The position numbers and the translations under genes were made by a program. From assembly GCF_022682495.2 (NCBI RefSeq), contig NC_071397.1, positions 16,874,739-16,938,738 of the forward strand: a stretch of 64,000 bases of DNA, written 5' to 3'. Positions 51,243 to 62,694 of this stretch are shown piece by piece; position 1 is the first letter of the stretch, and each line of letters begins with the position of its first letter. The notes under the pieces are model-generated. The model searched no databases. It saw only the letters and a program-made list of their open reading frames with translations, and was not told the origin of the DNA. This DNA comes from Desmodus rotundus. Its lineage: Eukaryota > Chordata > Mammalia > Chiroptera > Phyllostomidae.

Positions 51243-54200
51243 ATGCCAAAGAATAAATACCTATCAATAATAACCTTAAATGTAAATGGCTTAATGTTCC
51301 AATCGAATGACAGAGGGTAGCTGAATGGATAAGAAAACATGACCCACATATATGCTGTCTACAAGAGACCCACCTCAGAACAAAAGAGGTACACAGGCTG
51401 AAAGTGAAGGGAAAGAAAAAATATTCCAAGCAAATAGACATGAAGAAAAAGTTGGTGTAGCAATACTTATATCAGACAAAGTAGACTTCAACACAAAGGC
51501 CATAACAAAAGACAAAGAAGATCACTACATAATACATAAGCGACTTTTCCAACAAGACGATATAACCCTTGTAAACATATATGCACCCAACCTAGGAGCA
51601 CCTAAATACATGAGGTAAATTTTGGAGGATTTTAAGAAGGAGATCAACAGGAATACAGTCATCATAGGGGATTTAAACACCCCACTCTCAAAAATGGATA
51701 GATCCCTGAAATCAACAAGGATATTGTGGCATTGAATGATATCCTAAATCAAATGGACTTAATTGATATTTAATGAGCATTTCACCACAAATAAGCAAAT
51801 ACACATTCTTTTCAAATGCACATGAGTCATTTTCAAAGATAGACCACATGGTAGGACACAAAACAAGCCTCAAAAAATCAAGAAAATTGAAATCACATCA
51901 AGCATCTTCTTGGCTCACAACTAGATGTGAACTAGAACTTCTAGTTCACATCTAGGCTTGACTAGGAACCAACCTCAAGGAAAAAAACTCAAAAACATTC
52001 AAATACATGGAGACTGAATATCATGTTATTAAATAACGAAGGGGTTAACAATGACATCAAGGAAGAAATCAAAAAGTACCTGGAAGCAATGAAATGAACA
52101 CACGACAACCCAAAACCTATGGGACACAGTGAAGGCAGTCTTGAGAGGGAAATTTGTAGCAATTCAGATCTACCTAAAGAAGATAGAAAAATCTCAAATA
52201 AGCAGCCTAACTCTACATCTAAAAGAACTAGAGGGACAACAACAAATGAAGACCAGAGTGAGTAGAAGCAAGGAAATAATCAAGATCAGACCATATTTAA
52301 ATGACATAGAGACTAAAAAAACAATACAAAGGATCAATGAATCCAGGAGCTGTTTCTTTAAAAAGATTTTAAAAATTGACAAACTTTTAACAAAACTCAT
52401 CAAGAAAAAAAAAGAGAGGATCTAAATAAATAAAGTCAGAAACAAAAGAGAAGTAACAACCAATACCACAGAAATACAAAGAATTGTAAGAAATTGCTAT
52501 GAACAAACTATATTCCAAGAAACTGGACAACTTCTGCAAAATGGATAAATTTCTAGAAACATACAATTTTCAAAAACTGAATCAAAAAGAAGCACAAAGC
52601 CAGAGTAAACCAATAACAACTAGAAAATCAAAGCAGTAACCAAAATACTCTCAACATACAAAAGCCCTGGACCAGTTGGCTTCACAGGCAAATTTTACCA
52701 AACATTCAAAGAACTAACTCCTATTCTTTGTAAACTATTACAAAAAATTCCAGAAGAGGGAAGACTCCCAAATTCCTTTTATGAGACCATCATTATCCTA
52801 ATTCCAAAATCAGATAAAGACACAATAAACAAAGAAAATTACAGGCCAATATCTCTGATGAATATATATTCAAAATTCCTCAATAAAATATTGGAATCTG
52901 GATCCAACAATACATTGAAAAGATCATAAACCATGATCAAGTGGGATTTATCCCAGGGATGCAAGGATGGTACAATATTTACAAATCAATAAATGTAATA
53001 AAACACATAAAGAAAATGAAGGACAGAAGCTCCGTGATCATATCAATAAATGCTGAAAAAGCATTTGATAAAATCTAGTACTCATTTATGATAAAAACAC
53101 TCAGCAAAGTGACAATAGAGGGAACATGTCTCAAAATAATAAAGGCCATATATGAGAAACCTACTTGCAAGATCATACTCAATGGACAAAAACTAAAAGC
53201 TCTTCCCTAAAAATCAGGAACAAGACAAGAGTGTCTGCTTTTACCACTCTTATTCAACATAGTACTGGCCACACCAATCAGACAAGAAAAAGAAATAAAA
53301 GGCTTCCAAATTGGGAAGGAGGTGCAAAATCGTCATTATTTGCAGACTACATGATAGTGTACCTAGAAAATCCTATATTATCCACCAAAAAGAACTACTT
53401 GACCTAATAAGTGAATTTGGCAAAGTAGAGGAATACAGTTAATATTCAGAAATCAAAGGCATTTTTATACACTAACAACAAAATATCAGAATCAGAAATC
53501 AGGGGAAAATCCCATTTGCTATAGCAACAAGAAAAATAAAGTACCTAGGAATAAATTTAGCCAAGGAGGTAAAAGACCTATATTTGGAAAACTATAGAAC
53601 ACTAAAGAAAGAAATTGAGGAAGATACAAATAAATGAAAGTATATACCCTGTTCATGGACTGGAAGAATTAACATCATTAAAATGTCCGTACTGCCCAAA
53701 GCAATCTATAGATTCAACACTATTCTTATTAAAATACCAATGGCATATTTCACTGATCTAGAACAAATACTCCCAAAATTTATATAAAACCAAAACAGAC
53801 CCTGAATAGCCTCAGCAATGTTGAGAAAGAAGAAGAAATTTGGGGGGATCACAATACCTGATATAAAACTATTCTATAAGGCCACTATAATCAAAATAGC
53901 CTAATACTGGATAAGAATAGACACATAGATCAATGCAACAGAATAGGGAACCCAGAAATAAACCCATGTCTCTATAGTAAATTAATATTTGTCAAAGGGG
54001 ACATGAGCACACAATGAAGTAAAAATAGACTCTCCAATAAATGGTGTTGGGGGAACTAGACTGATATATGCAAAAAAAAAAAAAAAGGAACTAGACCACC
54101 AATTTACACCATACACTAGAATACATTCAAAATGGATAAAACACTTAAATATAAGTCATGATACCATAAAAGCCCCACTGGAAAACATAGGCAGTAAAAT

Positions 54201-55047
54201 TTCAGATATCCCACAAAGCAATATTTTTGCCAATATATCCCCTAGGGTAAGAGAAATAAAAGAAAATATAAACAAATGGGACTACATCAAATTAAAAAAG
54301 CTTCTGCACGTCAAAAGATACCATCATCAAAATGAAAAGGAAACCAACCATATGGGAGAACATATTTGTCAATGATATATCAAATAAGGGTTTAATATCC
54401 AAATATATATAAAGAACTCATATGACTCAACCCCAGGAAGATAAACAATCCTATTTAAAAAATGGGCAAAGGATCTGAATAGACACTTCTCCAAGGAGGA
54501 CATACAGATGGCCCATAGCCATGCTCAATATCACTAGCCATCAGAGAGATGCAAGTTAAAACCACAATGAGATATCACCTCACACCTGTCACAATAGCCA
54601 TCATTAATAAATCAACAAACAACAAGGGTGGTGATAATACAGAGAAAAAAGAACCCTAGTACACTGTTGGTGGGAATGCAGACTGGTGCAGCCACTGTGG
54701 AAAACAGAATGGAATTTCCTCAAAAAACTAAAAATGAAACTGTCTTTTGACCCAGAAATTCCACTGCTGGGAATGTACCCTAAGAATCCCAAAACACCAA
54801 TTCAAAAGAACTTAGGCACCCCATGTTCATAGTAGTGCTATTCACAATAGCCTAAGTGCCCATCAGTAAATGAGTGGATCAAAAAACTGTAGTACATTTA
54901 CACAATGGAATACTATGCAGCAGAAAGAAAGAAGGAGCTCCTACCTTATGTGACAGCATGATGGAACTGGAGAATATTATGCTAAGTGAAATAAGCCAGC
55001 TAATAAATGACAAATACCACGTGATCTCACTTATCAGAGGAATCTAA
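51243..55047 (+). pseudogene. L1 ORF2 remnant (endonuclease and reverse transcriptase)
   Basis: L1 ORF2 encodes an endonuclease and a reverse transcriptase that copy RNA into the genome. A start at 51243 opens with ITLNVNGL, the usual endonuclease start, but a TAG stop falls at codon 26 (51318-51320). Further endonuclease signs in shifting frames include VNIYAPN, GDLNTPL and DHMVGHKTSL. Reverse-transcriptase signs follow: [10 protein letters not shown] at about 52835, GFIPGMQGW near 52950, and an active-site block [12 protein letters not shown] at 53339-53374. The usual block is FADD, so the second catalytic Asp is replaced by Tyr. Many later stops and frame changes are present. The end is set by comparison with L1 ORF2 C-terminal length. 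Confidence 0.9.
51921..51955. repeat. Perfect 17+1+17 inverted repeat
   Basis: Arms ctagatgtgaactagaa (51921-51937) and ttctagttcacatctag (51939-51955) are exact reverse complements around a single C. It lies within the L1 ORF2 remnant, in the endonuclease-domain region. Confidence 0.98.
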
Positions 55048-55300
55048 TGAACAAAATATGCTAATGAGCAAAACAGAACCAGAGACAGAAACATGGGACA
55101 AACTGACAGCAGCCAGAGGGGAGAGAGGAGGTGGGTAATGGTGGAAAGAAGGGAAAGGGACTAGTCAAAAAATATGTAGGAGTGACCCATGGACATGGAC
55201 AATAGTGTAGGGATTGACTGTGGGAGAGGGGGTGGGCTGGAAGGAGGAGGGCAAAGAAGGAAAGCTGAGACAACTATAATGGAATAACAAATTTTTTAAA

Positions 55301-55514
55301 GCCTTCCCTACCTTGGTGATTGTAAACAATGCTGCAATGAACATAGGGGTGCTTATGTTCTTTCAAATTAGTGTTTTGGGTTTCTTTGGATAAATTTCCA
55401 CAAGTAGAATCACTGGGTCATAATGTAGTTCCAGTTTTAGTTTTTCAAGGTACCTCCATACTGCTTTCCACAGTGGCTGCAACAATCTACATTCCCAACA
55501 ACAGTGCAAAAGTG
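55301..55514 (-). mobile_element. Inverted 5' part of a twin-primed L1
   Basis: Read in reverse it is late L1 ORF2 sequence: atgacccagtgattctactt, a stretch ccaaagaaacccaaaacact and cattgtttacaatcaccaag. The direct segment that follows continues the L1 almost exactly where this one leaves off. Confidence 0.8.
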
Positions 55515-55945
55515 TTCCAAGTGTCCATCAGTGGATGAGTGGATAAAACAACTATGGAATTGTGTACCAAAGTGGAATAGTGTTCCATTTATACAGTGGA
55601 ACACTATTTAGCCATAAAAAAGAAGAAAGTTTTACCCTTTGCAACAGCACGGATGGACCTGAAGAGCATTATGCTTAGTGAAATAAGCCAGTCAGAGAAA
55701 GACAAATAGCATATGATTTCACTCATATGTGGAATCTAATGAACAAACTGAATTAACAAGCAAAACTGAGACAGACTCATAGATGGAGAGCAGGAGGACA
55801 GCTGTGGGGGGGGGGAGGGGGTTGGAGGTGGAGGGATCAAACAAAAAGGAAAAAGAACTCATGGACATGGACTATAATCTGGTGTTTGTTGGGGGCATAC
55901 AGGGGAGATAAATGGTAATGGAAAAAAATACAATTAAAGAAAAAA
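55515..55945 (+). mobile_element. Direct 3' part of the same twin-primed L1
   Basis: It starts aagtgtccatcagtggatga, goes through aacactatttagccataaaa, the phrase acggatggacctgaagagca and tgatttcactcatatgtgga, then a G-run at 55806-55821 and an A-rich end (aaaaaaatacaattaaagaa). The 3' UTR differs from the L1 that ends just before, so the two are separate insertions. Confidence 0.85.
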
Positions 55946-56640
55946 CCAGCTTCAACCCTTCCAGCTTTTGTGATTTGATTCTGCACATACTAGGCTCCAA
56001 TCTCTGAGGTGGCGTGGAAGCCTGACATCATAACCCACTGTCATCACGACTTCTCTCCTGATCCCTGAAGAGCAACCCCAGAAGCCCCTATCCCCTCACC
56101 GCAAATGCTGGTGAAGAGCGCGTAACACCAATCTTTCCAATATCATGGCACACTCTCCTGTCCAGAGGAGCAGGCCTAGATCTAACCGATAAATAGAAAT
56201 CCCACTTATTACTGATGAGGGCAATGATGCAGGTCTGCCATCTGCCCAGAAGGAGACAGAAGAGTGATCGAGCCACCAAATAGAGACATGCGCCCCTTGA
56301 AAGTGGGGCGTGGGTACAGGAGCAAGGTCATCTTCTCCAAGCTTGTCAGAGTGAGAAAGAGGAACTTCCACAACCTGATGAAAACCTTTCAGGAGAATGT
56401 GACTATGTGAAATGATACCCTGAAGTTAAACATATAAACTTGCCCTGAAGAGTCAGGGCAAGAGTACAATAGACTCCAAAGTTAGAAAATAAAATGGAAG
56501 ATAAAAAAATTAAAAACAATATTGAGAACAGTAATTCGAGATGATGAAGAAATTTGAAGAAGACATTGAAGTGCTACTGAGGAACATAATGCATAGATTA
56601 AAATAAGAAAACTAAAATAAATAGGTAGAAGGAGTGAACA
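55946..56640. other. Unassigned spacer between L1 copies
   Basis: About 700 bp of sequence, higher in G and C than its surroundings up to about 56390, that I cannot match to any family. Open frames on the minus strand of 63 and 91 codons overlap and show no domain I recognise. It may be original intron sequence. Confidence 0.5.
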
Positions 56641-57655
56641 TCAGGATGGTTGCATATTTTTCCACATTAAACCAAAGCATCAATGCAATTCCAATAAAAA
56701 TACAAACAGGATTTTCTATTTAAATCAGACAAATTGATTTTAAAATTAAATAAAAAGGAAACAATAGCCAGAATACAAAATTTCAAAAATAAGAGTAAAG
56801 AAGTCTTCTATCACACATTAAAATATTTTATTAAGAAACTATAATTAAAATAATAAAGCATGAAGAGCCAGATAGATCAATGAAGCAGAATAGGAAGTTT
56901 AGAAATAAACCCAGAGAATTTAAGAGTATAGGAAATGATAAATATGGCATTTTACATAAGTGAAAATAGATGATTACTTATTTAGTAAATGAAATAAGTA
57001 AATAGTATTGAATAAATTAATTCTGAATTCCTACCTCACATCTTACCAAAATAAATTCCAAAGTGGTGAAATATTTAACCATAATAAATAAAGCATTAAA
57101 AATCTAGGAGAAAACATGGCAGAATTTTTATTTTTATATTATTTTAGATAAGGAAAGCTCATTATTCTAAGTATTTCATAAACCCAGAAGCCGTAAAGGT
57201 TGATACATTTACTGCATAAAAAATTTAAAAATTTATGACTTATAAAAATAATAAGCAAAGAGACAAAGAAAAACATATAAAGATCTAATGTCCTTAATAT
57301 ATAAAAAGCTCTTTAACATCAATAAAAAACAATTACCTAATTGAAAAAAACAAGCGAGCTAAGGAGATAAATACAAAGTTCACTGAGAAGAAAATACAAT
57401 GTCTCTTAAACACATAAATAGGTATTCAATTTGTCTCAAAAATAGGTGCAAAGTAAAAGTACAATGAAATATTCTTTTTCTTCTATAAGACTGGAAAATC
57501 AAAAACATTGTAAAATGTGGTAAATATATACTCATACACTGCATAGAGAATAAATTATACAGAATGTTAAATGTATATCACCTCTTGGCCTAGGAATTCC
57601 ATTTCTAAGAAGTTATACTACTAATATATTCACATAGATGCAAAATAGAACAACT
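56640..57655 (+). mobile_element. Old L1 ORF2 fragment
   Basis: It begins at atcaatgcaattccaataaa (late reverse-transcriptase region), passes through atagatcaatgaagcagaat and aatttagaaataaaccc-like phrases, and ends near aggaattccatttctaagaa. Frame is lost and divergence high. Confidence 0.7.
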
Positions 57656-57689
57656 GCATATCCACATGCAAAGCAATGAAGCTGGATAC
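57655..57689 (+). mobile_element. Second old L1, first piece (split)
   Basis: The phrase acatgcaaagcaatgaagct restarts the L1 at a position upstream of where the previous fragment ends, so it is a separate copy. It continues after the MLT1 LTR at about 58165. Confidence 0.55.
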
Positions 57690-58164
57690 TGTTTTGGGTT
57701 CAGTTATGTCCCCTAAAAATTCACATGTTGAAGTCCTGCCTGCCCCTAGTACCTCAGAATGTGACCTTGTTTGGGAATAGGCTTATTACAGACATAGTTA
57801 GTTAATATAAGATGAAGTCATACTAGAGTAGAGTGGGTCCCTAATTCAATCTGACTAGTATCTTATTAAAAAAGAAAATTTGGGCACAGAAAAGACACAG
57901 CAAAATCACCACATGAAGATTAAGGCAGAGATCAGGTGATGCTTTTATAGCCATAGAATGCCAAAGAGTGGCAGTGAATCACCAGAAGCTAGGGGATAGA
58001 TAGGCATGAGACAGATTCTTCCTCACAGGTTGGTTCATGAGGGGTCAACTCTGCCAATATCTTGATTCTTAACCTCTAGCCTCCAGATCTGTAGGGTAAT
58101 GAATTTCTGCTGTTTAAATGATACAGTTTGGGGTACATGGATAAGCAGCCCCAGAAAACTAATA
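57690..58164 (+). mobile_element. MLT1-type LTR (ERVL-MaLR)
   Basis: A solitary non-coding LTR: it opens tgttttgggttcagttatgt, then tcacatgttgaagtcctgcc, agtacctcagaatgtgacct, a middle with tcaatctgactagtatctta, and ends with ttctgctgtttaaatgatac and an agaaaactaata end. It carries no open gene. It interrupts an older L1, and was later itself followed by another insertion. Confidence 0.75.
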
Positions 58165-58380
58165 AAGCCTCTATCTCACACCATATGCAGAAGTTAATTC
58201 AAAATAAATCACATTCCTCAACACAAAAACTAAAACTGCAAAATTCTTAGGGAAAAAAAAAATCACACACAAATCTTGGTGACATTGGATTAGGCAATTG
58301 TTTCTTAAATATGATACCTAAGCATAAACAACAACAATAAAACAGATAAACTGGACTTCTGCAAAAACTTTTGTGCTTCA
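58165..58380 (+). mobile_element. Second old L1, middle piece
   Basis: It continues the copy from 57655: cctctatctcacaccatatg, then aagttaattcaaaataaatc and aaactgcaaaattcttaggg, ending at ctgcaaaaacttttgtgctt where a younger L1 is inserted. Confidence 0.75.
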
Positions 58381-58871
58381 CAATTTACAATAGCCAAGTG
58401 CTGGAAGCAACCTAACTACCCATCAGTAAATGAATGGATCAAAAAACTATGGTACATTTACACAATGAAATAGTACACAGCAGAAAGAAAGAAGGAGCTC
58501 CTACCCTTTGCAACAGCATGGATGGGACTAGAGAGCATTATGCTAAGTGAAATAAGCCAGGCAGTGAAAGACAAATACCATATGATCTCACCTTTAACTG
58601 GAACCTAATCAACAAAACAAACAAGCAAGCAAAATATAACCAAAGACATTGAAATTGGGAACAAGCTGATAGTAACCAGAAGGGAGAGGGGAGGGTATAA
58701 TGGGGGGAAAAGGGGGGAGGGTTTTCAGGAACAACTATAAAGGACAAATGGACAAAACCAAGGGGGATGGAATCAGGGGAGGGAGGTGGGGATGGCTGGG
58801 GTAGGAGGGAGTAGGGTGGGGAGGATACAGACAACTGTACTTGAACACTAAAATTTTAAAAATAATTTTAA
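58381..58871 (+). mobile_element. Younger truncated L1 nested in an older L1
   Basis: It starts caatttacaatagccaagtg, shares the stretch cagcagaaagaaagaaggag with the L1 at 47217-55300, and has a G-rich 3' UTR and an A-rich tail. It is bounded by an exact 18-bp target-site duplication, aaaaacttttgtgcttca, at 58363-58380 and 58872-58889. Confidence 0.95.
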
Positions 58872-59090
58872 AAAAACTTTTGTGCTTCAAAGACTCCTAT
58901 CAAGAATATAAAAAAACAACCCACAAGTGGGAGAAAACATTTGCAAATCATGTGTATCTAGTAAGAGACTCAGTTAAACTATATAAAGAACTCTTCCAAC
59001 TTAGCAATAAAAGGGCAAATAACCCAATTTTGTTAATGTGCAAAGGATTTGGATAGGCATTTCTCTACAGAAGATACACAAATAGCCATT
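58872..59090 (+). mobile_element. Second old L1, last piece
   Basis: After the second target-site copy the older L1 resumes in register: aagactcctatcaagaatat, then acccacaagtgggagaaaac, tatataaagaactcttccaa and ggatttggataggcatttct, stopping at about 59090. Confidence 0.8.
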
Positions 59091-59094
59091 TGTG

Positions 59095-59450
59095 ACCTCC
59101 ATGGTATTCTTGGAACAAGCCAAACTCATTCCGACTGAAGACTTTACATTTAGTGATTCCTCTGCCTAGAACTCTCTTCTCCAGAGTTCCCCAGCACTTA
59201 TCCCTTCCCCCATCCATGCCTCCATTCTCCAGTGCCATCCACATCAATCCTCCAGTGCCGATGGCCTTCCCATCACAGCCACTACTCCTTTCGTGGTTCT
59301 TCCCCTGCTTGACTTGTCTCTAACACAATTAACCACCACCTCCATGACAGCAGGAGCTTCGCTTTAATTTACTGTATGCCTGGCATTCATAGTCTCTCGT
59401 ACATGATAAGAGCTAAATAATCATCGCTATTATTATTACTGTTGATGTTA
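59095..59450 (+). mobile_element. L2 LINE fragment
   Basis: L2-like order: aagccaaactcattccgact, then cctctgcctagaactctctt, and near the end catgacagcaggagcttcgc with tatgcctggcattcatagtc. Confidence 0.65.
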
Positions 59451-59747
59451 ATAATTGAAAGTTGCAGAAGGGGTGACACTGTGCCATTCCCATTTGAACG
59501 TACAGGTGCCTCACAAGTTCCCATAACTAAACACAAGGCAACTCTATCTCAGCAAGAAACGGGCCAAGGAAGTATGTACTCCAAAGCCAAGATTTTCCTT
59601 TAAAACCCTTTTGAGGGTGCTTGTGCATATGTGAAAGTAGTGATTTAGAATATTGCCACATTATTATATTTATTCATTACATACTAGATTATTCTGTAAA
59701 TTCCTTGCTGGTAGGACTCAGCCTGGTTCTCTTTAAATCCTCTAATG

Positions 59748-59906
59748 CAATGTTGCTTAAACTGCACTATTCATAGAAATTGCTTTAGGATTCATGTTAA
59801 AATGCATACTGATTAGAACGTCTGGGATGGGGTCCAACACTCTGCGTCTCTAACATACTCCCAGATGACGTGGACAGTGCTAGTCCAGAACCACACTTTG
59901 AGCGGC
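59748..59906 (+). mobile_element. MER5A-type DNA transposon fragment (hAT-Charlie)
   Basis: A non-autonomous element. Order: aaactgcactattcatagaa (head), then tctgggatggggtccaacac, gcgtctctaacatactccca and ccagaaccacactttgagcg (tail), as expected of MER5A. Confidence 0.75.
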
Positions 59907-60876
59907 CAGATCTTCAGCACCTGGCATGGGGCTTTACACAGGGTGGCTCCATTAGTGCTGAGAGAGTGAGTGAGTGAGTCTGGTTGATACAAGGTAGGCA
60001 GCAGAGTGGAGGGAAAGTTTAAATCCAGCCATGAGGACAGTAGCAAGAGGAACCTCTCCCTCTCTTCCTCCCTTTTCCCCTAGTCTTTACTAAAAGTTAA
60101 TTTACACCCACTCAATATTATTCCTTCTCTGACTTTTCCATCTTCTGCCAAAATACAGAGAGATGATGTACAACGTCCCAGACAAATCACTTCACTACAT
60201 ATTGTTGCTACAGCATGCCTTGGTTGGGTGATAGGATGAGGGACCAACTCGTTTGCCTGGGACTTTCTGAATTTTAGCGTTAAGAGTTCCATGACTCAGT
60301 CTTAAAACTGGAAGTCTTGCATCCTGGGAAACCCCTCAGTCCCAGGAAAACCAGGATAGCTGGCTACCCTGCCTGTGCAAGGCACGCTGTCTAGGGAAAA
60401 CAAAGATGGCTGAGTCACCTGTCTGCCATCAAGTTGTCTGCAGTCTGGTGGGGTAGGGGAAGCTAAAGAAGGTTTGTGTGGCCTGAACTTCAAAGGTAAC
60501 TTTATAAGATCCAAGCCCCTTATAAATCTACTGGGAAGGCTAGTGCATGCCCTAAATTCAAACTAATAATTATTGGGTTAATATAGAATATGATCTTTCA
60601 CTGCGAGCATCACATACCATCTGGCTCTTTCCCTAAACCACTGAGAAATAAGAGAAAGCTTGTTCTATTTCATGTGCAGAGATGAGGTAGGGCTGGCCTC
60701 ATAATTCACTCTTCCAGGCAAAGTCAAGTCAGAAGCAAGCCATTCCTATGAACAATGCATTTAAGGCCAGGAAACACCGCTTCAAAAAATATTTTTAGCC
60801 ACAGGTCTTTGTCCAACAGAATAAACTCCACAGCAATTAGGAAGGAGTTTAAAGCTCCAAAAATCATTAGACAGAT

Positions 60877-60924
<48 letters not shown>
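60877..60924 (+). repeat. (GATA)12 microsatellite
   Basis: Twelve uninterrupted GATA units, directly visible, then a decayed end. A likely variable tetranucleotide. The Ile/Tyr/Leu/Ser repeats on the minus strand are its translation and not a gene. Confidence 0.97.
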
Positions 60925-61319
60925 TAGAAATAGATATCTCAGATTCTTCCAATATGGCTGGATTGTTTTCAATTGCTCATATCCCTCAGAAAGCACGAAG
61001 GGGTTCTTGGTTTCCATGACACCAAGATCCAATCCATGCGGCTGACACTGACAAGACCCACTGCCCTCTCTAAACCCCACTTACTCAAATGGTAGCTAGC
61101 TTTGCATGCCAGCCAAGTATCCAAGTGTGTGTCAGTTTGCGAACATCTGTGAACACCCCCTGTCTGCAAGGTTTCTAGTGGGCAAGACCTTCATGCCGCA
61201 CATGCATACGTATTTACTTTTCAAGGGACTTTCCCACCCGTTGATTCATTTTAACCTCATACAAAACTAGGAGGTCTACAAGCTAAGCATCATTAGGCCC
61301 ACGGTATAACTAGGAGAGC

Positions 61320-61690
61320 GTGGAATGCAGAAGCAGCAGGAGCCTTGGCATCTGACGATTCCAGTTCGTAAGTCCACCTCTTTCCATTGGAAAGCCTAGG
61401 GCAAGTCACTGTGCTCTCAGAACCACCATTGTCTCATCTGAAAAATGTGGATAAAACTCCATCTTCCAGGCAGCTGTAAGCATTTAGAGTGTGAGACTAC
61501 CTAGAAGAGATACTCCGTAAGTGACACTATGCCTGTCATCATCATTATTAGGAAACCGAAGTCTCTGAAAAGTAGCTGACATTTCTAAGGTCACACATCT
61601 GACTTTGGCATCACGCAAACCCAAGCACATAAGTCCTAACACCCAATCTAGTGTTGTTTCCACTAAACCAAATTGTCCTGGTGACTCAGT
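61320..61690 (+). repeat. MIR-type elements (one or two copies)
   Basis: First part: gcctagggcaagtcactgtg, then accattgtctcatctgaaaa and atgtggataaaactccatct. Second part from about 61550: aactaggt-like decay followed by gacatttctaaggtcacaca and gcaaacccaagcacataagt. They lie 230 bp or more past the exon 27 donor. Confidence 0.65.
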
Positions 61691-61919
61691 GACTGACCCA
61701 ATTATGCCTGATACCATCAGCCAAACTATGTAGCAAGTGAGTTCATCTAAGGGCTCAAAGGTCTGTTGCTCATTAGAAGAAATGCTGCTGGCAGAAAACA
61801 GAAAGCTGTGAATCATAGTGGGTACAGAATTTATTACATGGCAGGACTAGATTCCTGCATATCGGCAAGAATGCTACCTACAGCAGTTCAGAGGCCATGT
61901 GGGGTCCTCCCCGTATTAC

Positions 61920-62195
61920 CAGTCTCCGCAGCTCTGGCAGGCTCCACAGCATCTAGTCTGGGGTCCACGCTCAGGAAGAGGCCTTCTCCACTGGCATTGA
62001 CGGCACGACCAGAGGGTCTCACCAGCATTGAGATGTGATGCACTCCAACAGGCAGCAGGTCTATCTGACAGACCACATGTGTTTGATTTGAGAAAATAAC
62101 TTTGCAATTTGTTTCGTTCACTGTAATCTGCAAGGCGCGGGAGTCACCCGAGAAACGAGTTCCGGCAATATAAACCAGTAGGTCCGTGTCAACCT
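61920..62195 (-). CDS. PKHD1: PKHD1 exon 27 (IPT/TIG domain)
   Basis: A 276-bp exon with acceptor ctttaag and donor gtaata. It begins with the last two bases of a Glu codon, then reads [16 protein letters not shown], and ends with PARAAETG, the Gly codon being completed by exon 28. The pattern IAGTRFSG, then [16 protein letters not shown], then LPVGVHHI is a full TIG/IPT fold: an IxGxxF strand, a paired-Cys strand and a final P.G strand. Sequons NET, NQT and NAS are potential N-glycosylation sites in the extracellular domain. An open frame runs a short way past the donor, but the gtaata site and the frame of exon 28 fix the end at 61920. Confidence 0.95.
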
Positions 62196-62694
62196 CTTAA
62201 AGGAGGAAAGAAATTAAAAGAACAAAATTATCTCTCAGTGATATCACTCCATTTCAGACAACTCTCTTTAACATCAGATGTTCACTTCCTCTCACCTTCC
62301 CCTCAACAAAATCCAAGGAGTTGAATATGGACTCAAATATTGGACATTGGCATTTATCATTGTAGCTTACAGCCCCCATCCTAAATTTTCTCAAACTAGT
62401 AATGCCGGATGAAGCAAAATGGGGGGGGGGGAGGGGGATCAAAGAAAAGGATATTTTGAAACAAGGGACAGAGAGAATAAAATATTTTAAATCATCAAAA
62501 ATCTACTTGTCTCCATTTCCAATCGTGACCATATCAGTTACATTGGCCAAAAAATACCCTTTCTGCTGCATCACTGAATACCCACTCCCTGAAATGAGGC
62601 ACCTTCCATCCACCCATCACCATGTACAGGGCCTCTCACAAACCACTCTATTCTAAAGATCATAACAACCTCAACGCCAAGTTGCAAATCATAC
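62196..62694 (-). other. PKHD1: PKHD1 intron 26
   Basis: A short 499-bp intron. It contains a G run at 62421-62437 (C run in the transcript). No repeat or gene recognised. Confidence 0.94.

Larger units (their letters stand above)
47217..55300 (+). mobile_element. Long L1 retrotransposon, inactivated
   Basis: About 8.1 kb in sense order: a GC-rich 5' region from gggttgtggggagaagacgg, a T-rich block of tandem units, ORF1 remains, ORF2 remains and a 3' UTR with a G-rich block ending near acaactataatggaataaca. It is opposite in sense to PKHD1. Both ORFs carry many stops and frame breaks. No clean target-site duplication was found, and the 3' end is obscured by the next insertion, so the 5' edge is an estimate. 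Confidence 0.85.
46691..61919 (-). other. PKHD1: PKHD1 intron 27, retroelement-rich
   Basis: The longest complete intron here, 15.2 kb. Most of it is L1 sequence of several ages, listed separately. The stretches 46700-47210, 55950-56640 and 59920-61300 show nothing I can name apart from the GATA repeat. No coding exon was found. Confidence 0.92.

Noticed and set aside
47217..55300. An active full-length L1
   Set aside because: ORF1 is split by stops, ORF2 stops at codon 26, and the reverse-transcriptase block is altered.
60724..61080. Minus-strand frame with a repeated Leu-Ser-Ile-Tyr motif
   Set aside because: It is the translation of the GATA microsatellite.
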